A stretch of 48,840 bases of DNA from Pseudomonadota bacterium (GCA_030057915.1 JASGUC010000057.1:1-48840); one strand, 5' to 3'; shown: positions 8,748 to 17,837, numbered from the stretch's first letter. Numbers and translations: made by a program. The notes: generated from the sequence alone by a model not told the origin.

Positions 8748-9713
8748 ATGACCGACAAAACGGATTTAAACAGGATTTACGACGTAATCATCGTCGGGGG
8801 AGGACCGGCGGGCTACACCGCCGGGCTCTACGCCTCCCGCGCCGGACTCGCCTCGTTGCTTTTCGCCGGGGCCTCCACGGTCAGCCAGATCACGGTGACG
8901 GACCTGATCGAGAATTATCCCGGCATCCCGGATGGGATAAACGGCTTCGAGCTTATGGAACGATTTCAGCGGCAGGCGGTCAAGTTCGGCCTGGAAGTGG
9001 TCGCCGCCGACGCGACGACGCTGGAAAGCCGTCCCTACGAGGGGAAGGCGCTCTGGATGGTCAGGGCCGACAACCTGTCCTACCAGGCCCGGGCCGTCAT
9101 CATGGCCACCGGGGCCTACTGGCGCAAGCTTGGCGTTCCCGGGGAGGAGGAATTCGCCGGCAGGGGGGTTTCGTATTGCGCCACCTGTGACGGGCCATTT
9201 TACCGGAACCGCGAGGTTGTTGTCGTGGGCGGCGGCAATACCGCCGTGCAGGAGGCGATCTTCCTCACCCATTTTGCCGCGAGGGTGACCATGGTCCACC
9301 GCCGCAACCGCTTCCGGGCCACCGGCATCCTCTCCCAGCGGGCCCTGGCGAACCCGAAGATCGAAACGGTTTGGAACAGCGTGGTGGAAGAGATCGGAGG
9401 GGACAGCGGCGTGGAATGGGTCAGGATCAAGGATCTCCGGGACGGGGCCACGCGGCTGCTTCCGGCGTCCGGGATATTCATCTTCGTGGGTCTCCTGCCC
9501 CAGACCGATCTGGTGGCGGGCCTGGCGGCGAGAAAAGAGGACGGCGCCATAATCGTGGATCGGGAGATGCGCGCCTCCGCCCCCGGGCTCTTTGCCTGCG
9601 GAGACTGTATCGACAAGTCGCTCCGCCAGGTCATCACGGCCTGCGGCGACGGGGCCACGGCCGCCTATGCCGCCCAGTTGTATGTCGAGGAATACAAGGG
9701 CGAGGCCTACTGA
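8748..9713 (+). CDS. trxB: thioredoxin reductase
   Basis: FAD-dependent reductase of 321 residues that passes electrons from NAD(P)H to thioredoxin in the cytoplasm. Seen: FAD-binding GGGPAGYTAG at 17-26, the redox-active pair Cys144 and Cys147 in VSYCATCDGPF, a second dinucleotide motif GGGNTA near 162, and the C-terminal FACGDCIDKSLRQV typical of the family. ATG 8748 lies 9 bp after a strong AAAGGAGG. The stop is followed at once by the GTG proposed for lgt, so the two are co-transcribed. A small hairpin GACGCC/GGCGTC (8695-8715) precedes the ribosome site and could be a weak leader structure. Length and motifs are standard. Confidence 0.95.
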   Translation: MTDKTDLNRIYDVIIVGGGPAGYTAGLYASRAGLASLLFAGASTVSQITVTDLIENYPGIPDGINGFELMERFQRQAVKFGLEVVAADATTLESRPYEGKALWMVRADNLSYQARAVIMATGAYWRKLGVPGEEEFAGRGVSYCATCDGPFYRNREVVVVGGGNTAVQEAIFLTHFAARVTMVHRRNRFRATGILSQRALANPKIETVWNSVVEEIGGDSGVEWVRIKDLRDGATRLLPASGIFIFVGLLPQTDLVAGLAARKEDGAIIVDREMRASAPGLFACGDCIDKSLRQVITACGDGATAAYAAQLYVEEYKGEAY

Positions 9714-10547
9714 GTGGAAGAACCGCTTTTCTTCTGGCAGCACCTCCCTGAACGGATGAGCCCCGTGTTCCTGGAGTTCGGTTCCTTCCAGGTGCGTTAT
9801 TACAGCCTCATGTATCTCGTCGCCTTCGCCTGCACCTATTGGCTCGCCGGCTACCGGATCAGGGACGAGAAATATCCCTATGCCATGGAGACGATCCAGG
9901 ACATCATGATCTGGATGATCCTGGGTCTGATCCTCGGGGGCCGCCTCGGTTACGTCCTGTTCTACAATGGCGGCTATTATCTCCAGCATCCCTGGGAGAT
10001 CTTCCTCCCCTTCGACTTCTCCCAGGGCGTCCGTTTCGTGGGCATCAGCGGCATGTCCTTCCACGGCGGGGCGTTGGGGGCGCTGGCCGCGGCGATAATC
10101 TTCTGCCGTCGTCGCGGCCTGGACTTCTGGCGGTTGGCGGATTTCTTCTCCCCGGCCATACCCCTGGGATACACCTTCGGCCGCATCGGCAATTTCATCA
10201 ACGGCGAACTCTACGGACGTCCCACCGACATCCCCTGGGGCATGTATTTCCCCCTGGATTCGGAAGGGTTGTTGCGCCATCCCTCGCAACTCTACGAGGC
10301 CTTTGGAGAGGGAATCCTCCTGTTTGTCGCGCTGTGGTTCTTAAGAAAGAGAAGCCCGTTTGACGGGTTTCTCCTCGCCGCCTATCTCATCGGCTATGGT
10401 CTGATACGTTTCTTCATCGAATTCTTCCGGCAGCCCGACATCCAGATCGGCTACCTGTGGGGCTTCCTTACCATGGGCCAGCTCCTCTGCCTGATCATGG
10501 TCGGCGGCGGGGTGGGGATCATGCTTTACAGAAGCGCCAAAAGATAA
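9714..10547 (+). CDS. lgt: prolipoprotein diacylglyceryl transferase
   Basis: Inner-membrane enzyme that transfers diacylglycerol from phosphatidylglycerol to the lipobox cysteine of prolipoproteins, the first step of lipoprotein maturation. The 277-residue product has several hydrophobic segments and the family signatures HGGALGALAA and GRIGNFINGELYGRPT, which contain the essential His and the conserved Arg/Asn region. GTG 9714 abuts the trxB stop; ATG 9756, which opens MSPVFLEFGSFQVRYY, resembles the usual family N-terminus and may be the true start (263 residues). Translational coupling to trxB is likely. Confidence 0.93.
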   Translation: MEEPLFFWQHLPERMSPVFLEFGSFQVRYYSLMYLVAFACTYWLAGYRIRDEKYPYAMETIQDIMIWMILGLILGGRLGYVLFYNGGYYLQHPWEIFLPFDFSQGVRFVGISGMSFHGGALGALAAAIIFCRRRGLDFWRLADFFSPAIPLGYTFGRIGNFINGELYGRPTDIPWGMYFPLDSEGLLRHPSQLYEAFGEGILLFVALWFLRKRSPFDGFLLAAYLIGYGLIRFFIEFFRQPDIQIGYLWGFLTMGQLLCLIMVGGGVGIMLYRSAKR

Positions 10548-10600
10548 TATGGAAGGCTAGGCGGCGCTCCGGGAGAAGCGTCCGGCGAGGCTAGAGTTGC

Positions 10601-10839
10601 GAGGCCTCTGAAAAACTCCCTCCATATCCCCCATGGCCATGCCGGGGGAAGCGGGAATACGGTGTTTTCAAGGCGCTCCGCCCGGGCCTTTGCCAGGCTG
10701 ACGGGAAAGCGTGGATTTTCGGGTGAAGTCTTCTGGATGCCCGCCAGGGGATGGCGGGAATGACGGATGGGGGTTGCCGGATTCCCGCTTTCGCGGGAAT
10801 GGCGGAAGGAAGCGCTCGAAGCGATTGTTCAAAGGCCTC
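10601..10839. repeat. GAGACC-family inverted-repeat element, copy A
   Basis: A 239-bp intergenic unit begins GAGGCCTCTGAAAAAC and ends with the near-complement GTTCAAAGGCCTC. Inside are GGAATACGGTGTTTTCAAGG (near 10650) and a palindrome ATTCCCGCTTTCGCGGGAAT (near 10780). These words recur in the other copies at 17838, 31870, 33597 and around 36850. It occupies most of the gap between lgt and the probable selenoprotein gene, which otherwise shows no gene. Confidence 0.7.
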
Positions 10840-10933
10840 GTTTCGTAAATGCGTCGTTGGGGCCTTGCCACGCGGGAGTAATCATGACAAGGCTGAGGCC
10901 GTTCAAACTTGCAAGTGAACTCAGGAGGATGCC

Positions 10934-12268
10934 ATGGGTAAGAAATTGATCGTTGTGGGCGCCGGCGCCGGCGGCGGCTCCGTAGCCGCCGAGGCCAGGA
11001 GGAGGGACCCGAGTCTGGAGATAACCATGATAGAACAGGGGCCCCATGTAGCCACCGCCGCCTGACCGATGCCCTATTACATCGGCGATGTAATCAAGGA
11101 CGCGAGAAAACTGACGGCCCGGACTCCGGAAAAGTTCCGGGAAGGGGGAATCGAAATCATCATCGACAACGGCGTCGCGGAGGTGGACGAACGGCGTCAG
11201 GAGGTGATCCTGGCGGACGGAAAGGCCCTTCCCTATGACATCCTCGCCCTCGGCACGGGGACGGAGGCCCTGCGGCCCGGAATCCCCGGGGAAGACCGGG
11301 AAGGGGTGTTTCTGCTGAGAAAGCTTACCGACGCCCTGACGATCAAAAGCTACCTGGAAGCGACCGGTTGCCGGCGGGCCATCGTCATCGGCGCGGGGTT
11401 CATCGCCATGGAGGCCTGCGAGGCCTTCGTCACCCGGGGCATCGAGACGGAAATGATCCATCGGGGCAAACTCCCCGTCGCCCGCTGGGATGCCGAACTC
11501 TCCTCGGCGCTCCTGGAGGAGATCAAGCGCCGGGGCGTGATCTTTACTTCCGAAACGACGCTGACCTCCATCGTGGAGGGCGCCGCCTACCGTCTCCGGC
11601 TGAACACCAACCGCGGCCCCCGGGAGGCGGATATAATCCTGATTGCCACCGGGGTCCGGCCCGACACCAGGCTCGCCCGGGCGATGGGTCTTACCATCGG
11701 CGCCTCCGGGGCCATCGCCGTGAATTTCTCCCAACGCACCTGCCGGGAAAACGTCTATGCCGCCGGGGACTGCTGCGAATCCTACCACCGGGTGAGCAGA
11801 CGATGGGTCAACATCCCCCTGGGCGATATCGCCAACAAGCAGGGCCGGGTCGCCGGCAGCAACATCGGCGGCACGCCCCGGATCTTTCCCGGCGTCGTCG
11901 GGGCCCAGTCCTTCCGGATCTTTTCCTGGGAGGCCGCGGCGGCGGGGGTGACGGAACGGGAAGCGGCGACGGCGGGATTCCACCCCATAAGCGACGTTTT
12001 TTGGGGCAATGCCACCGCCGGTTCCATGCCGGGGCCGAAGAAGATCGGCCTGAAACTCATCGCCGACCGGGCCACCGGCCGCCTCCTTGGGGCCCAGGCG
12101 GTGGGGGAACAGCGGGTCGTGGGCCGGATCAACACCCTGGCGGCGGCCCTCTGGGCCGGCCTCGCCATCGACGAGCTTGGCTATATCGATCTGGCCTACT
12201 CCCCCCCCTTCAGCGGCGCCTGGGACGTCATCCATCTGGCGGCCCAAAACCTGCTGAGAAAGATGTAA
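10934..12268 (+). CDS. probable selenocysteine-containing CoA-disulfide reductase-family flavoprotein
   Basis: One frame from ATG 10934 (AGGAGG at 10923-10928) gives 444 residues broken only by a TGA at 11063-11065, codon 44. Upstream it encodes a family FAD site (KKLIVVGAGAGGGSVAAEAR) and MIEQGPHVATAA; downstream it continues at once with PMPYYIGDV. In CoA-disulfide reductases, NADH oxidases and NADH-dependent persulfide reductases, the catalytic Cys lies exactly here, before LPYY. The TGA therefore probably encodes selenocysteine. The rest is intact: NAD site VIGAGFIAMEA, YAAGDCCES with IPLGDIANKQGRVAG, and the dimer motif YSPPFSGAWD. Expected role: NAD(P)H-dependent reduction of CoA-disulfide, persulfide or a related substrate. 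A truncated reading from ATG 11069 would lose the FAD site. A base error changing TGC or TGT to TGA is the main alternative. Confidence 0.82.
11066..11094 (+). promoter_or_regulatory. bacterial SECIS-like hairpin after the in-frame TGA
   Basis: Directly after the TGA, a perfect 8-bp stem ATTACATC (11076-11083) and GATGTAAT (11087-11094) closes a GGC loop. The loop starts 18 nt after the TGA and begins with G, matching what is known of bacterial SECIS elements (loop about 16-37 nt from UGA, G at the loop start). A competing stem CCGATG/CATCGG (11066-11071 and 11080-11085) is also possible. Part of the match could come from the conserved coding residues YIGDV. Confidence 0.65.
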
Positions 12269-12350
12269 AAACCCGCTTTGGCGACCGGGACGATTCCCTC
12301 TCCAGAGACGATGCGGGGGTCCGCATAGACGGGGAGAAAGAGGCGACGTC

Positions 12351-13289
12351 ATGAATGTGTTCGGCTGGGCGGCCTTTGCGGTCCTCTTTCTGGTCATGAT
12401 CTTTCTGGACCTCTTCGTCGCCCACAGGAAGAACGATAAGATCGAGATCCGGGACGCCCTGAGGTGGACGGGGTTCTGGGTGGGCCTCGCCTTGGCCTTC
12501 GGCGTCGGCATCTACTATTTCCAGGGTCGGACCAAGGCCCTGGAGTATCTGGCGGGCTATCTCCTCGAGTACTCCCTGAGCGTCGATAACCTCTTTGTCT
12601 TTCTCATGATCTTCTCCTACTTCTCCGTCCCCGACAAGTACCAGCACAAGGCCCTCCTCTGGGGAATCGTCGGCGCCTTGGCGATGCGGGCCCTGTTCAT
12701 CGGCGCCGGCGTCGCCCTAGTAACGAAATTCCACTGGCTCATCTACCTCTTCGGCGTCTTTCTCATCTATACCGCCTTCAAGATGGCCCGGGGCCACGAT
12801 CGGGATATCCATTTGGAGGACAATCCCGCCCTCCGTCTTCTTCACAAATTGATCCCGGTCACCGCCGACTACGGAAGCGGGAAATTCTTTGTCCGCATCG
12901 ACGGCGCGCTCCACGCCACGCCGCTGTTCGCCGTCGTCCTCGTCATCGAACCGACGGACCTGATGTTCGCCATCGACTCGATCCCGGCCATCCTCGCCGT
13001 CACCACCGATCCCTTCATCGTTTACACCTCCAATGTCTTTGCCATCATGGGCCTGCGATCCCTCTTCTTCGCCCTGGCGGGCCTGATGCGCCTCTTCCGC
13101 TATATACGCCACGGATTGACGGCCATCCTGATGTTTGTCGGCCTCAAGATGCTCCTCCAGGATCTTTTCCATGTCCCCATCGGCTGGTCGCTGGGGATCA
13201 TCGCGGGAACCCTGGCGATAGCCGTCATCGCCTCCGTCCTACGTCCCGAAAGGATCCCGGCGGAGGTCTCGGCGGATCCGGACCGATGA
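12351..13289 (+). CDS. TerC/Alx-family integral membrane protein
   Basis: Multi-pass inner-membrane protein of 312 residues in the TerC family, whose members are linked to tellurite resistance, manganese homeostasis and metal supply to exported enzymes. About eight or nine hydrophobic segments are visible, with the family's acidic residues within them: FLDLFVAHR, YSLSVDNLFVF and EPTDLMFAIDSIPA. The spacing of about 80 bp after the selenoprotein frame and the 4-bp ATGA overlap with the next gene suggest one operon. I see no yybP-ykoY manganese riboswitch in the short leader. Family is sure, substrate not. Confidence 0.9.
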   Translation: MNVFGWAAFAVLFLVMIFLDLFVAHRKNDKIEIRDALRWTGFWVGLALAFGVGIYYFQGRTKALEYLAGYLLEYSLSVDNLFVFLMIFSYFSVPDKYQHKALLWGIVGALAMRALFIGAGVALVTKFHWLIYLFGVFLIYTAFKMARGHDRDIHLEDNPALRLLHKLIPVTADYGSGKFFVRIDGALHATPLFAVVLVIEPTDLMFAIDSIPAILAVTTDPFIVYTSNVFAIMGLRSLFFALAGLMRLFRYIRHGLTAILMFVGLKMLLQDLFHVPIGWSLGIIAGTLAIAVIASVLRPERIPAEVSADPDR

Positions 13290-14107
13290 AAACCGGTCCG
13301 GTTATCCCCCTCTCGCCCCTTTCCAGGCCGTCTAAAGCCGATCTATCCCGATGGGCCAGGCTCGAAACGGGGCGGGGACGGAGGCGGGCCGGGATGTTCA
13401 TCGCCGAGGGGCGGAAGGTCGTGTCCGAACTGCTGAAAAGCCCCTGTGAAACCGCGGCCCTTCTCTGCCTCGAGGAAAAGGAGCGGGCCTGGAAACCGCT
13501 GGCGGCCCGGTATCTGTCCGGGAGCCGGGGGACGGGAAAGCTCTATCTGCTGGACGGCGGGGAATGGAAAAGGCTCAGTCAGGACCGGGAATCGGAAGGG
13601 GTGATGGCCCTGGCGCGGATCGGACCCCGCCCGTCATGGCGGGACCTGCTCTGCCAGGACGAGGGCGATATCCTGCTTCTGGACCGGATCAACAATCCCA
13701 ACAACCTGGGGGCGATCCTGCGCACGGCCCACTGGTTTGGATTCAAGACGGTGTTCCTGAGCGCCGCGGCGGTGGATTGGACCCATCCCAAGGTCGCACG
13801 GAGTTCCATGGGGAGCCTGTTCCATCTGAATATCGCCGCGGCGGTGGACTTCGCCGTCGCGCTGCCGGAGGTGAGCCGGCGGCGCCTTCTCGTGGGCGGC
13901 GATGTCCGCCGGGGCGTCAATCCCCACCCGACGGCCCGGCGCGCCGCCCTGCTTTTGGGCAGCGAGACGCACGGGCTGCCGGAGGACCTCCTGGCCTGGG
14001 TCGCGGAGCGGTGGCATATCCCCGGGGCCGGAGGGGCCGAATCGCTGAGCCTGCCTCAGGCGGCGGCCATCATGATGTACGAGATCGGAAGGGAAAGGGG
14101 GAAGTGA
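13286..14107 (+). CDS. SpoU/TrmH-family RNA 2'-O-ribose methyltransferase
   Basis: A 273-residue SPOUT enzyme that methylates a ribose 2'-OH of rRNA or tRNA using S-adenosylmethionine. The three family motifs are clear: NNPNNLGAILRTA (about 132-144), LLLGSETHGLP, and the knot-closing ESLSLPQAAAIMMYE near the end. An N-terminal region of about 100 residues with MFIAEGRKVV resembles the substrate-binding L7Ae-like domain of the RlmB/TsnR group. It starts inside the terC stop (ATGA) and its own stop overlaps the cutA ATG by one base, so the three genes are coupled. A second family member, rlmB, lies at 31089. The exact target nucleotide cannot be read from sequence. Confidence 0.9.
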   Translation: MKTGPVIPLSPLSRPSKADLSRWARLETGRGRRRAGMFIAEGRKVVSELLKSPCETAALLCLEEKERAWKPLAARYLSGSRGTGKLYLLDGGEWKRLSQDRESEGVMALARIGPRPSWRDLLCQDEGDILLLDRINNPNNLGAILRTAHWFGFKTVFLSAAAVDWTHPKVARSSMGSLFHLNIAAAVDFAVALPEVSRRRLLVGGDVRRGVNPHPTARRAALLLGSETHGLPEDLLAWVAERWHIPGAGGAESLSLPQAAAIMMYEIGRERGK

Positions 14108-14442
14108 TGACGGAATTTATCCAGATCGCCGTCACCATCGATGACGAGGCGGCGGCCCGGCGGCTCGCCCACTGTCTCGTGGTGGAAGGTTGGGCGGCCT
14201 GCGTCCAGGTGACCGGACCGGTAGAAAGCGTCTATCGATGGGAGGGCCGGGTCGAGACGGCCCGGGAATGGCGGTGTCTCGTCAAGGCCCGGACGGATCT
14301 TTTCGACGAAATCGCCGCGGTCATTCAGGATGTCCATCCCTACGATACGGCGGAGATCGTCGCCGTTCCCATCTGCCGGGGAAGCGACAAATACCTGGCA
14401 TGGCTGCGCGAGGTCCTGGCGGAGAAAAAACCGCGTCCCTGA
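14107..14442 (+). CDS. cutA: CutA1-like divalent cation tolerance protein
   Basis: A 111-residue protein of the CutA1 family, small trimeric cytoplasmic proteins with a PII-like ferredoxin fold that bind divalent copper. Seen: AHCLVVEGWAACVQ, the YRWEGRVE turn, and the family hallmark HPYDTAEIVAVPI. Its ATG overlaps the last base of the methyltransferase stop and it ends the plus-strand operon; the next gene is convergent 72 bp away, with no clear terminator between. The family's physiological function is poorly settled; the metal tolerance label comes from E. coli. Confidence 0.92.
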   Translation: MTEFIQIAVTIDDEAAARRLAHCLVVEGWAACVQVTGPVESVYRWEGRVETAREWRCLVKARTDLFDEIAAVIQDVHPYDTAEIVAVPICRGSDKYLAWLREVLAEKKPRP

Positions 14443-14514
14443 AGGATCCGGTCCGCGAGACGCGCCGAGGCCGCCTCCGTCGCCGCGGGTCCGAAAAACG
14501 CCGGCTGGCGATGT

Positions 14515-17259
14515 TCAGGAGGGAGCGATGACCGGAGGCTTCCGCCGGCGTTGTCGCAGCTTCTGGCGGAAATAAACCAACGACAGCAGGCCCAGGCCGA
14601 TGATGTCCGTGATGTTTTCAGGCGCGATGAGCAATGCCGCCGCCAGCCCGGTCAGGATTCTCTCCGGGACGCTCGACCGGTCGGCCAGATAGCCGATGAC
14701 CGTGGCCCCCAGGGCCACCGCCCCGGCAATCAGGGTGAGGAGGACCTGGACGAACCAGAGCCAGTCCATGGGAATGCGGGGATCCAGGAGGTGGGGATAC
14801 CCCAGCACGATGGGCGCCGAAACGAAGACGAAGGGGACGATGAATCCCCCGGAGGACAGGCTGAAGGCCCGGAGTCCCGTCCGGAAGGGCTCGGCCCCGG
14901 AGATCCCGGAGGCGGCATAGGCCGCCAGCGCCACCGGCGGCGTGACGTCGGCGAGAATGGAATAGTAGAACACGAAGAAGTGGGAAACCAGGGGATTGAT
15001 GCCCCACTGGAGAAGCGCCGGGGCGGCGATCATGGAGGCGACGATGTATTGGGCCGTCGTGGGGATGCCCATGCCGAGGATGAAACAGGCCAGCATGGTG
15101 AAAAACAGGGTGAAGAAGAGGGTGACCCCCTTGAGGGTGAGGAGGCTGAAGACATCCAGGGAGAGGAGGGCGGCGCCGGCGCCGTTGGCCAGATTGATCA
15201 CCGTGGCGGCGAACTTCAGTCCCAGGCCCGTGAGGGTCGTGGCCCCCACGATGAACCCCACGCAGGCGCAGGCGGCGCCGATGGAAAGGGCGTTTTTTGT
15301 CCCCCACTCCAGGGCGCTGAGGATGTCGGGAATCCGCATCTTGCTCTCCCTGTAGAAGACGCCGACGGCAACGACGGCGGTATTCGTCCAGAAGGCGGCG
15401 CTGAACGGCTCGAGCCTCAGGGCGAGCATCCCGGTCAGGAGCCCGGCCGTCAGCAGCCCCAGGAGCCAACTTGCACGGTCCGTGACCAGGAACGTCCATC
15501 CGAAGCCGGCGAGGGCGCAGACAACCCATATGACGAACGCCGGGGAGACGGCCGCCAGGGGGTTGAGGTCCGCCAGAATGGAAGGGAGGGAAAGCAGGAT
15601 CGTCACCAGGAGGGGCAGGGTCCGGCGGTGGACCTGACCGATGGAAACGGAGAGGATGATCCCCCAGAAGGCCGACAGGAAGGGACTCTTGCCCGAGATG
15701 AGGAGATAGACGATGGCGATCAGCGGGGCGATGACGATCCCCCGGTCCTTTAGAATCGCCGCCACGTTGGGCAGCATGTGCCGGGGCAGGCCCGCAAGGT
15801 TGTTCTTCAGGGCCTCCAGATGGACCATGGTGAGAACGGCGAAGTAGTAAACAAGGGCCGGGACGATGGCGGCGGTTGCGATCTTGATGTAGGGAACCCC
15901 CAGGAACTCCGCCATGATGAAGGCCGCCGCCCCCATGACGGGGGGCATGATCTGGCCGCCCGTGGAGGAGGCGGCCTCGACGGCCCCGGCAAATACGGGC
16001 CGGTAGCCGACCTTTTTCATCAGGGGGATCGTGAAGGCGCCGGTCGTCACGGTGTTGGCGACGGAAGAGCCGCTGATGGAGCCGAAGAGGCCGCTGGAGA
16101 CCACGGCGACCTTTGCCGGTCCGCCGGCGGACCAGCCCGCCAGGGCCATGGCCAGGTCCATGAAGAGCTGCCCCAGGCCAGTCCGGGCGATGAAGAGCCC
16201 GAACAGGACGAAATGAAAGACGAAGGTGGCGATGACGCCGATGGGGATGCCGTAAATCCCCTCGGTGCCCAGGAACATGTAGTCAACGATCCGGGAGATG
16301 GAGTAGCCCCGGTGGGAAAAGACGGTCAACCCCGGTATGTCCTGAAAGTAAGGACCCAGGTAGCAGTTGATCAGGACGAGGCCCGCGATGATGGGTAGGG
16401 GCGCGCCGATGCTCCGGCGGGCCCCCTCGAGGACCAGGAGGATGGCGAAGCCGCCGATGACCAGATCGGCCCGGTCCGGGGCCCCGGTCCGCAGGCCCAG
16501 GGCGTTGAATTCCAAGAAGATGTACAGGGACATGAGGGAGGCCAGAAGGGCGAAGAAGAGGTCGTAGTAGGGCATGTTCTCCCAGTGGCTGGGGAAGACC
16601 CGCCGGGTGAGCAGCGACCATGCGGCGCGCCCCCACTGGATCACGAAGATCGCCAGGATTCCCAGGAAGGATGCCGCAAGGAGGGCGCCCCAGATCACGA
16701 GGGGTGGATTCAGGTCCTGGACCCAGGAGGCGCAGTCCGCTTCCCGGGCGGCAAGGAGCAGCCCCCAGCCCAGGCCGACGAGCATGGCGGTAAAGATGGG
16801 GGCGTCGAGCCAGCGGGCGACGGAGTCCGGCGTCAGGGGCCGCCGTCGGAAGTACAGCAGCAGGGTGAAGACGCCCGCGGCCAGGCCGGCCGTCGAGGGA
16901 AGGGCGAGGTCAAGGAGTTCCCGGAAGATCGCCGTGGCAAAGACGCCGGCCACGAGGCTGAAGAGGATGTCGTAAACGAGGAATTTCGTCCGCGGCCCGT
17001 GATCGTCCTTGCGCATGGTGTAGAGGAAGAACACCAGGGGCAGGGTGAAGGCGAGAAAGTATGCCCGGTGCCGCCATTCCTGAAGGATGCCGAAACCGGC
17101 AGTATATACGTGAAAAACCGAATGGACGACGCACATGGCGGCGACCAGCCGGAGGGTAAGGCCCCGGAGCTTGCGGAAGCGCATCTCCGGATCGTACTTG
17201 GCGACCTGATCGACTTCCGCTTCGATTGTGGTGGAAATCCTGGCGTTATCCTCGGCCAT
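14515..17259 (-). CDS. TRAP transporter fused permease (TAXI type)
   Basis: A 914-residue integral membrane protein joining the small (DctQ-like) and large (DctM-like) TRAP permease subunits, as usual in TAXI systems. It uses the sodium or proton gradient to take up a substrate delivered by the periplasmic TAXI binding protein. The first 40 residues are hydrophilic, followed by many hydrophobic helices. Family signatures include FGSISGSSVANTVTTG, STGGQIMPPVMGAAAFIMAEF and LGMGIPTTAQYI. It lies 6 bp after the DUF1850 gene and shares an operon with it and the binding protein at 19164. The transported substrate, perhaps an organic acid, is not visible. Confidence 0.95.
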   Translation of the reverse strand: MAEDNARISTTIEAEVDQVAKYDPEMRFRKLRGLTLRLVAAMCVVHSVFHVYTAGFGILQEWRHRAYFLAFTLPLVFFLYTMRKDDHGPRTKFLVYDILFSLVAGVFATAIFRELLDLALPSTAGLAAGVFTLLLYFRRRPLTPDSVARWLDAPIFTAMLVGLGWGLLLAAREADCASWVQDLNPPLVIWGALLAASFLGILAIFVIQWGRAAWSLLTRRVFPSHWENMPYYDLFFALLASLMSLYIFLEFNALGLRTGAPDRADLVIGGFAILLVLEGARRSIGAPLPIIAGLVLINCYLGPYFQDIPGLTVFSHRGYSISRIVDYMFLGTEGIYGIPIGVIATFVFHFVLFGLFIARTGLGQLFMDLAMALAGWSAGGPAKVAVVSSGLFGSISGSSVANTVTTGAFTIPLMKKVGYRPVFAGAVEAASSTGGQIMPPVMGAAAFIMAEFLGVPYIKIATAAIVPALVYYFAVLTMVHLEALKNNLAGLPRHMLPNVAAILKDRGIVIAPLIAIVYLLISGKSPFLSAFWGIILSVSIGQVHRRTLPLLVTILLSLPSILADLNPLAAVSPAFVIWVVCALAGFGWTFLVTDRASWLLGLLTAGLLTGMLALRLEPFSAAFWTNTAVVAVGVFYRESKMRIPDILSALEWGTKNALSIGAACACVGFIVGATTLTGLGLKFAATVINLANGAGAALLSLDVFSLLTLKGVTLFFTLFFTMLACFILGMGIPTTAQYIVASMIAAPALLQWGINPLVSHFFVFYYSILADVTPPVALAAYAASGISGAEPFRTGLRAFSLSSGGFIVPFVFVSAPIVLGYPHLLDPRIPMDWLWFVQVLLTLIAGAVALGATVIGYLADRSSVPERILTGLAAALLIAPENITDIIGLGLLSLVYFRQKLRQRRRKPPVIAPS

Positions 17260-17265
17260 GGCCGG

Positions 17266-17811
17266 TTATCCTTTCCCAGTGCGCCGGTGGCGATTGCCCG
17301 TCGCGGCGCCCCGGAGGGCGTGGAGCAGGCATTCCCCCAGCGTCGTCCTGACCGCACGGATTTGCAGCAGGGCGTCTCCCCCCAGGGCCGGCAGATCGTA
17401 GGCGGCGTCATTGATGACCAGGGTGTTGCGGTGGTCCTTCCCCACCCAGAGCGAAATCTCGTCCAGCGTAAGCCGCCGACCGGAGATACGGAACTTTCCC
17501 GTGTTCCGTGCGAGGGTCTCCCCCGGGGCGAGCTGGGAGGGCAGGCCCGCATTGGACGATTGAAACTCCGTGCCGCGCAGGACAAGCCGGCCTTCCCCGT
17601 CAATGCGGAAAAAATCCCTCACCGGGGAGCGTTCCACCGAATGGATGTAAGACAGGACGAAGGCGTCGCCCGGGGCGGCCCGGACCAGCAGGACCGTCCG
17701 CGCCCGTCGTTGATCGACCAGCCGGAGGGTCCAGGGGCGAACGAAAAAGGAGGCCGCCAGGAGGGCTGCCGCCGGCAGCAGAAGACACATGACGGCCCAT
17801 TTTTTCCTCAT
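17266..17811 (-). CDS. DUF1850 protein associated with TAXI TRAP transporter
   Basis: A 181-residue protein with an N-terminal hydrophobic segment (VMCLLLPAAALLAASFF) that is a signal peptide or anchor, and the DUF1850 hallmark VLSYIHSVERSPVRDFFRI. DUF1850 genes are known to sit beside TAXI TRAP genes, and here it lies between the binding protein and the fused permease. Its function is unknown; a role at the outer face of the membrane with the transporter is inferred from export and context. ATG 17811 (MRKKWAVM) was chosen because it starts the hydrophobic segment; the longer frame upstream runs through repeat B and lacks a plausible start. Confidence 0.85.
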   Translation of the reverse strand: MRKKWAVMCLLLPAAALLAASFFVRPWTLRLVDQRRARTVLLVRAAPGDAFVLSYIHSVERSPVRDFFRIDGEGRLVLRGTEFQSSNAGLPSQLAPGETLARNTGKFRISGRRLTLDEISLWVGKDHRNTLVINDAAYDLPALGGDALLQIRAVRTTLGECLLHALRGAATGNRHRRTGKG

Positions 17812-17837
17812 TCCGTATCCAAACCCCGATGGCGATC

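Noticed and set aside
10934-11065. Frameshifted or decayed pseudogene explanation for the flavoprotein
   Set aside because: No frame change is needed and no other lesion exists; only one codon, at the catalytic position, is a stop. A base-call error remains possible.
11069-12268. Reading the flavoprotein as a normal gene starting at ATG 11069
   Set aside because: It would lack the FAD-binding site and has no ribosome binding site; the upstream in-frame part has both.
12269-12350. yybP-ykoY manganese riboswitch before terC
   Set aside because: The leader is only about 80 bp and I could not find the conserved core of that riboswitch.
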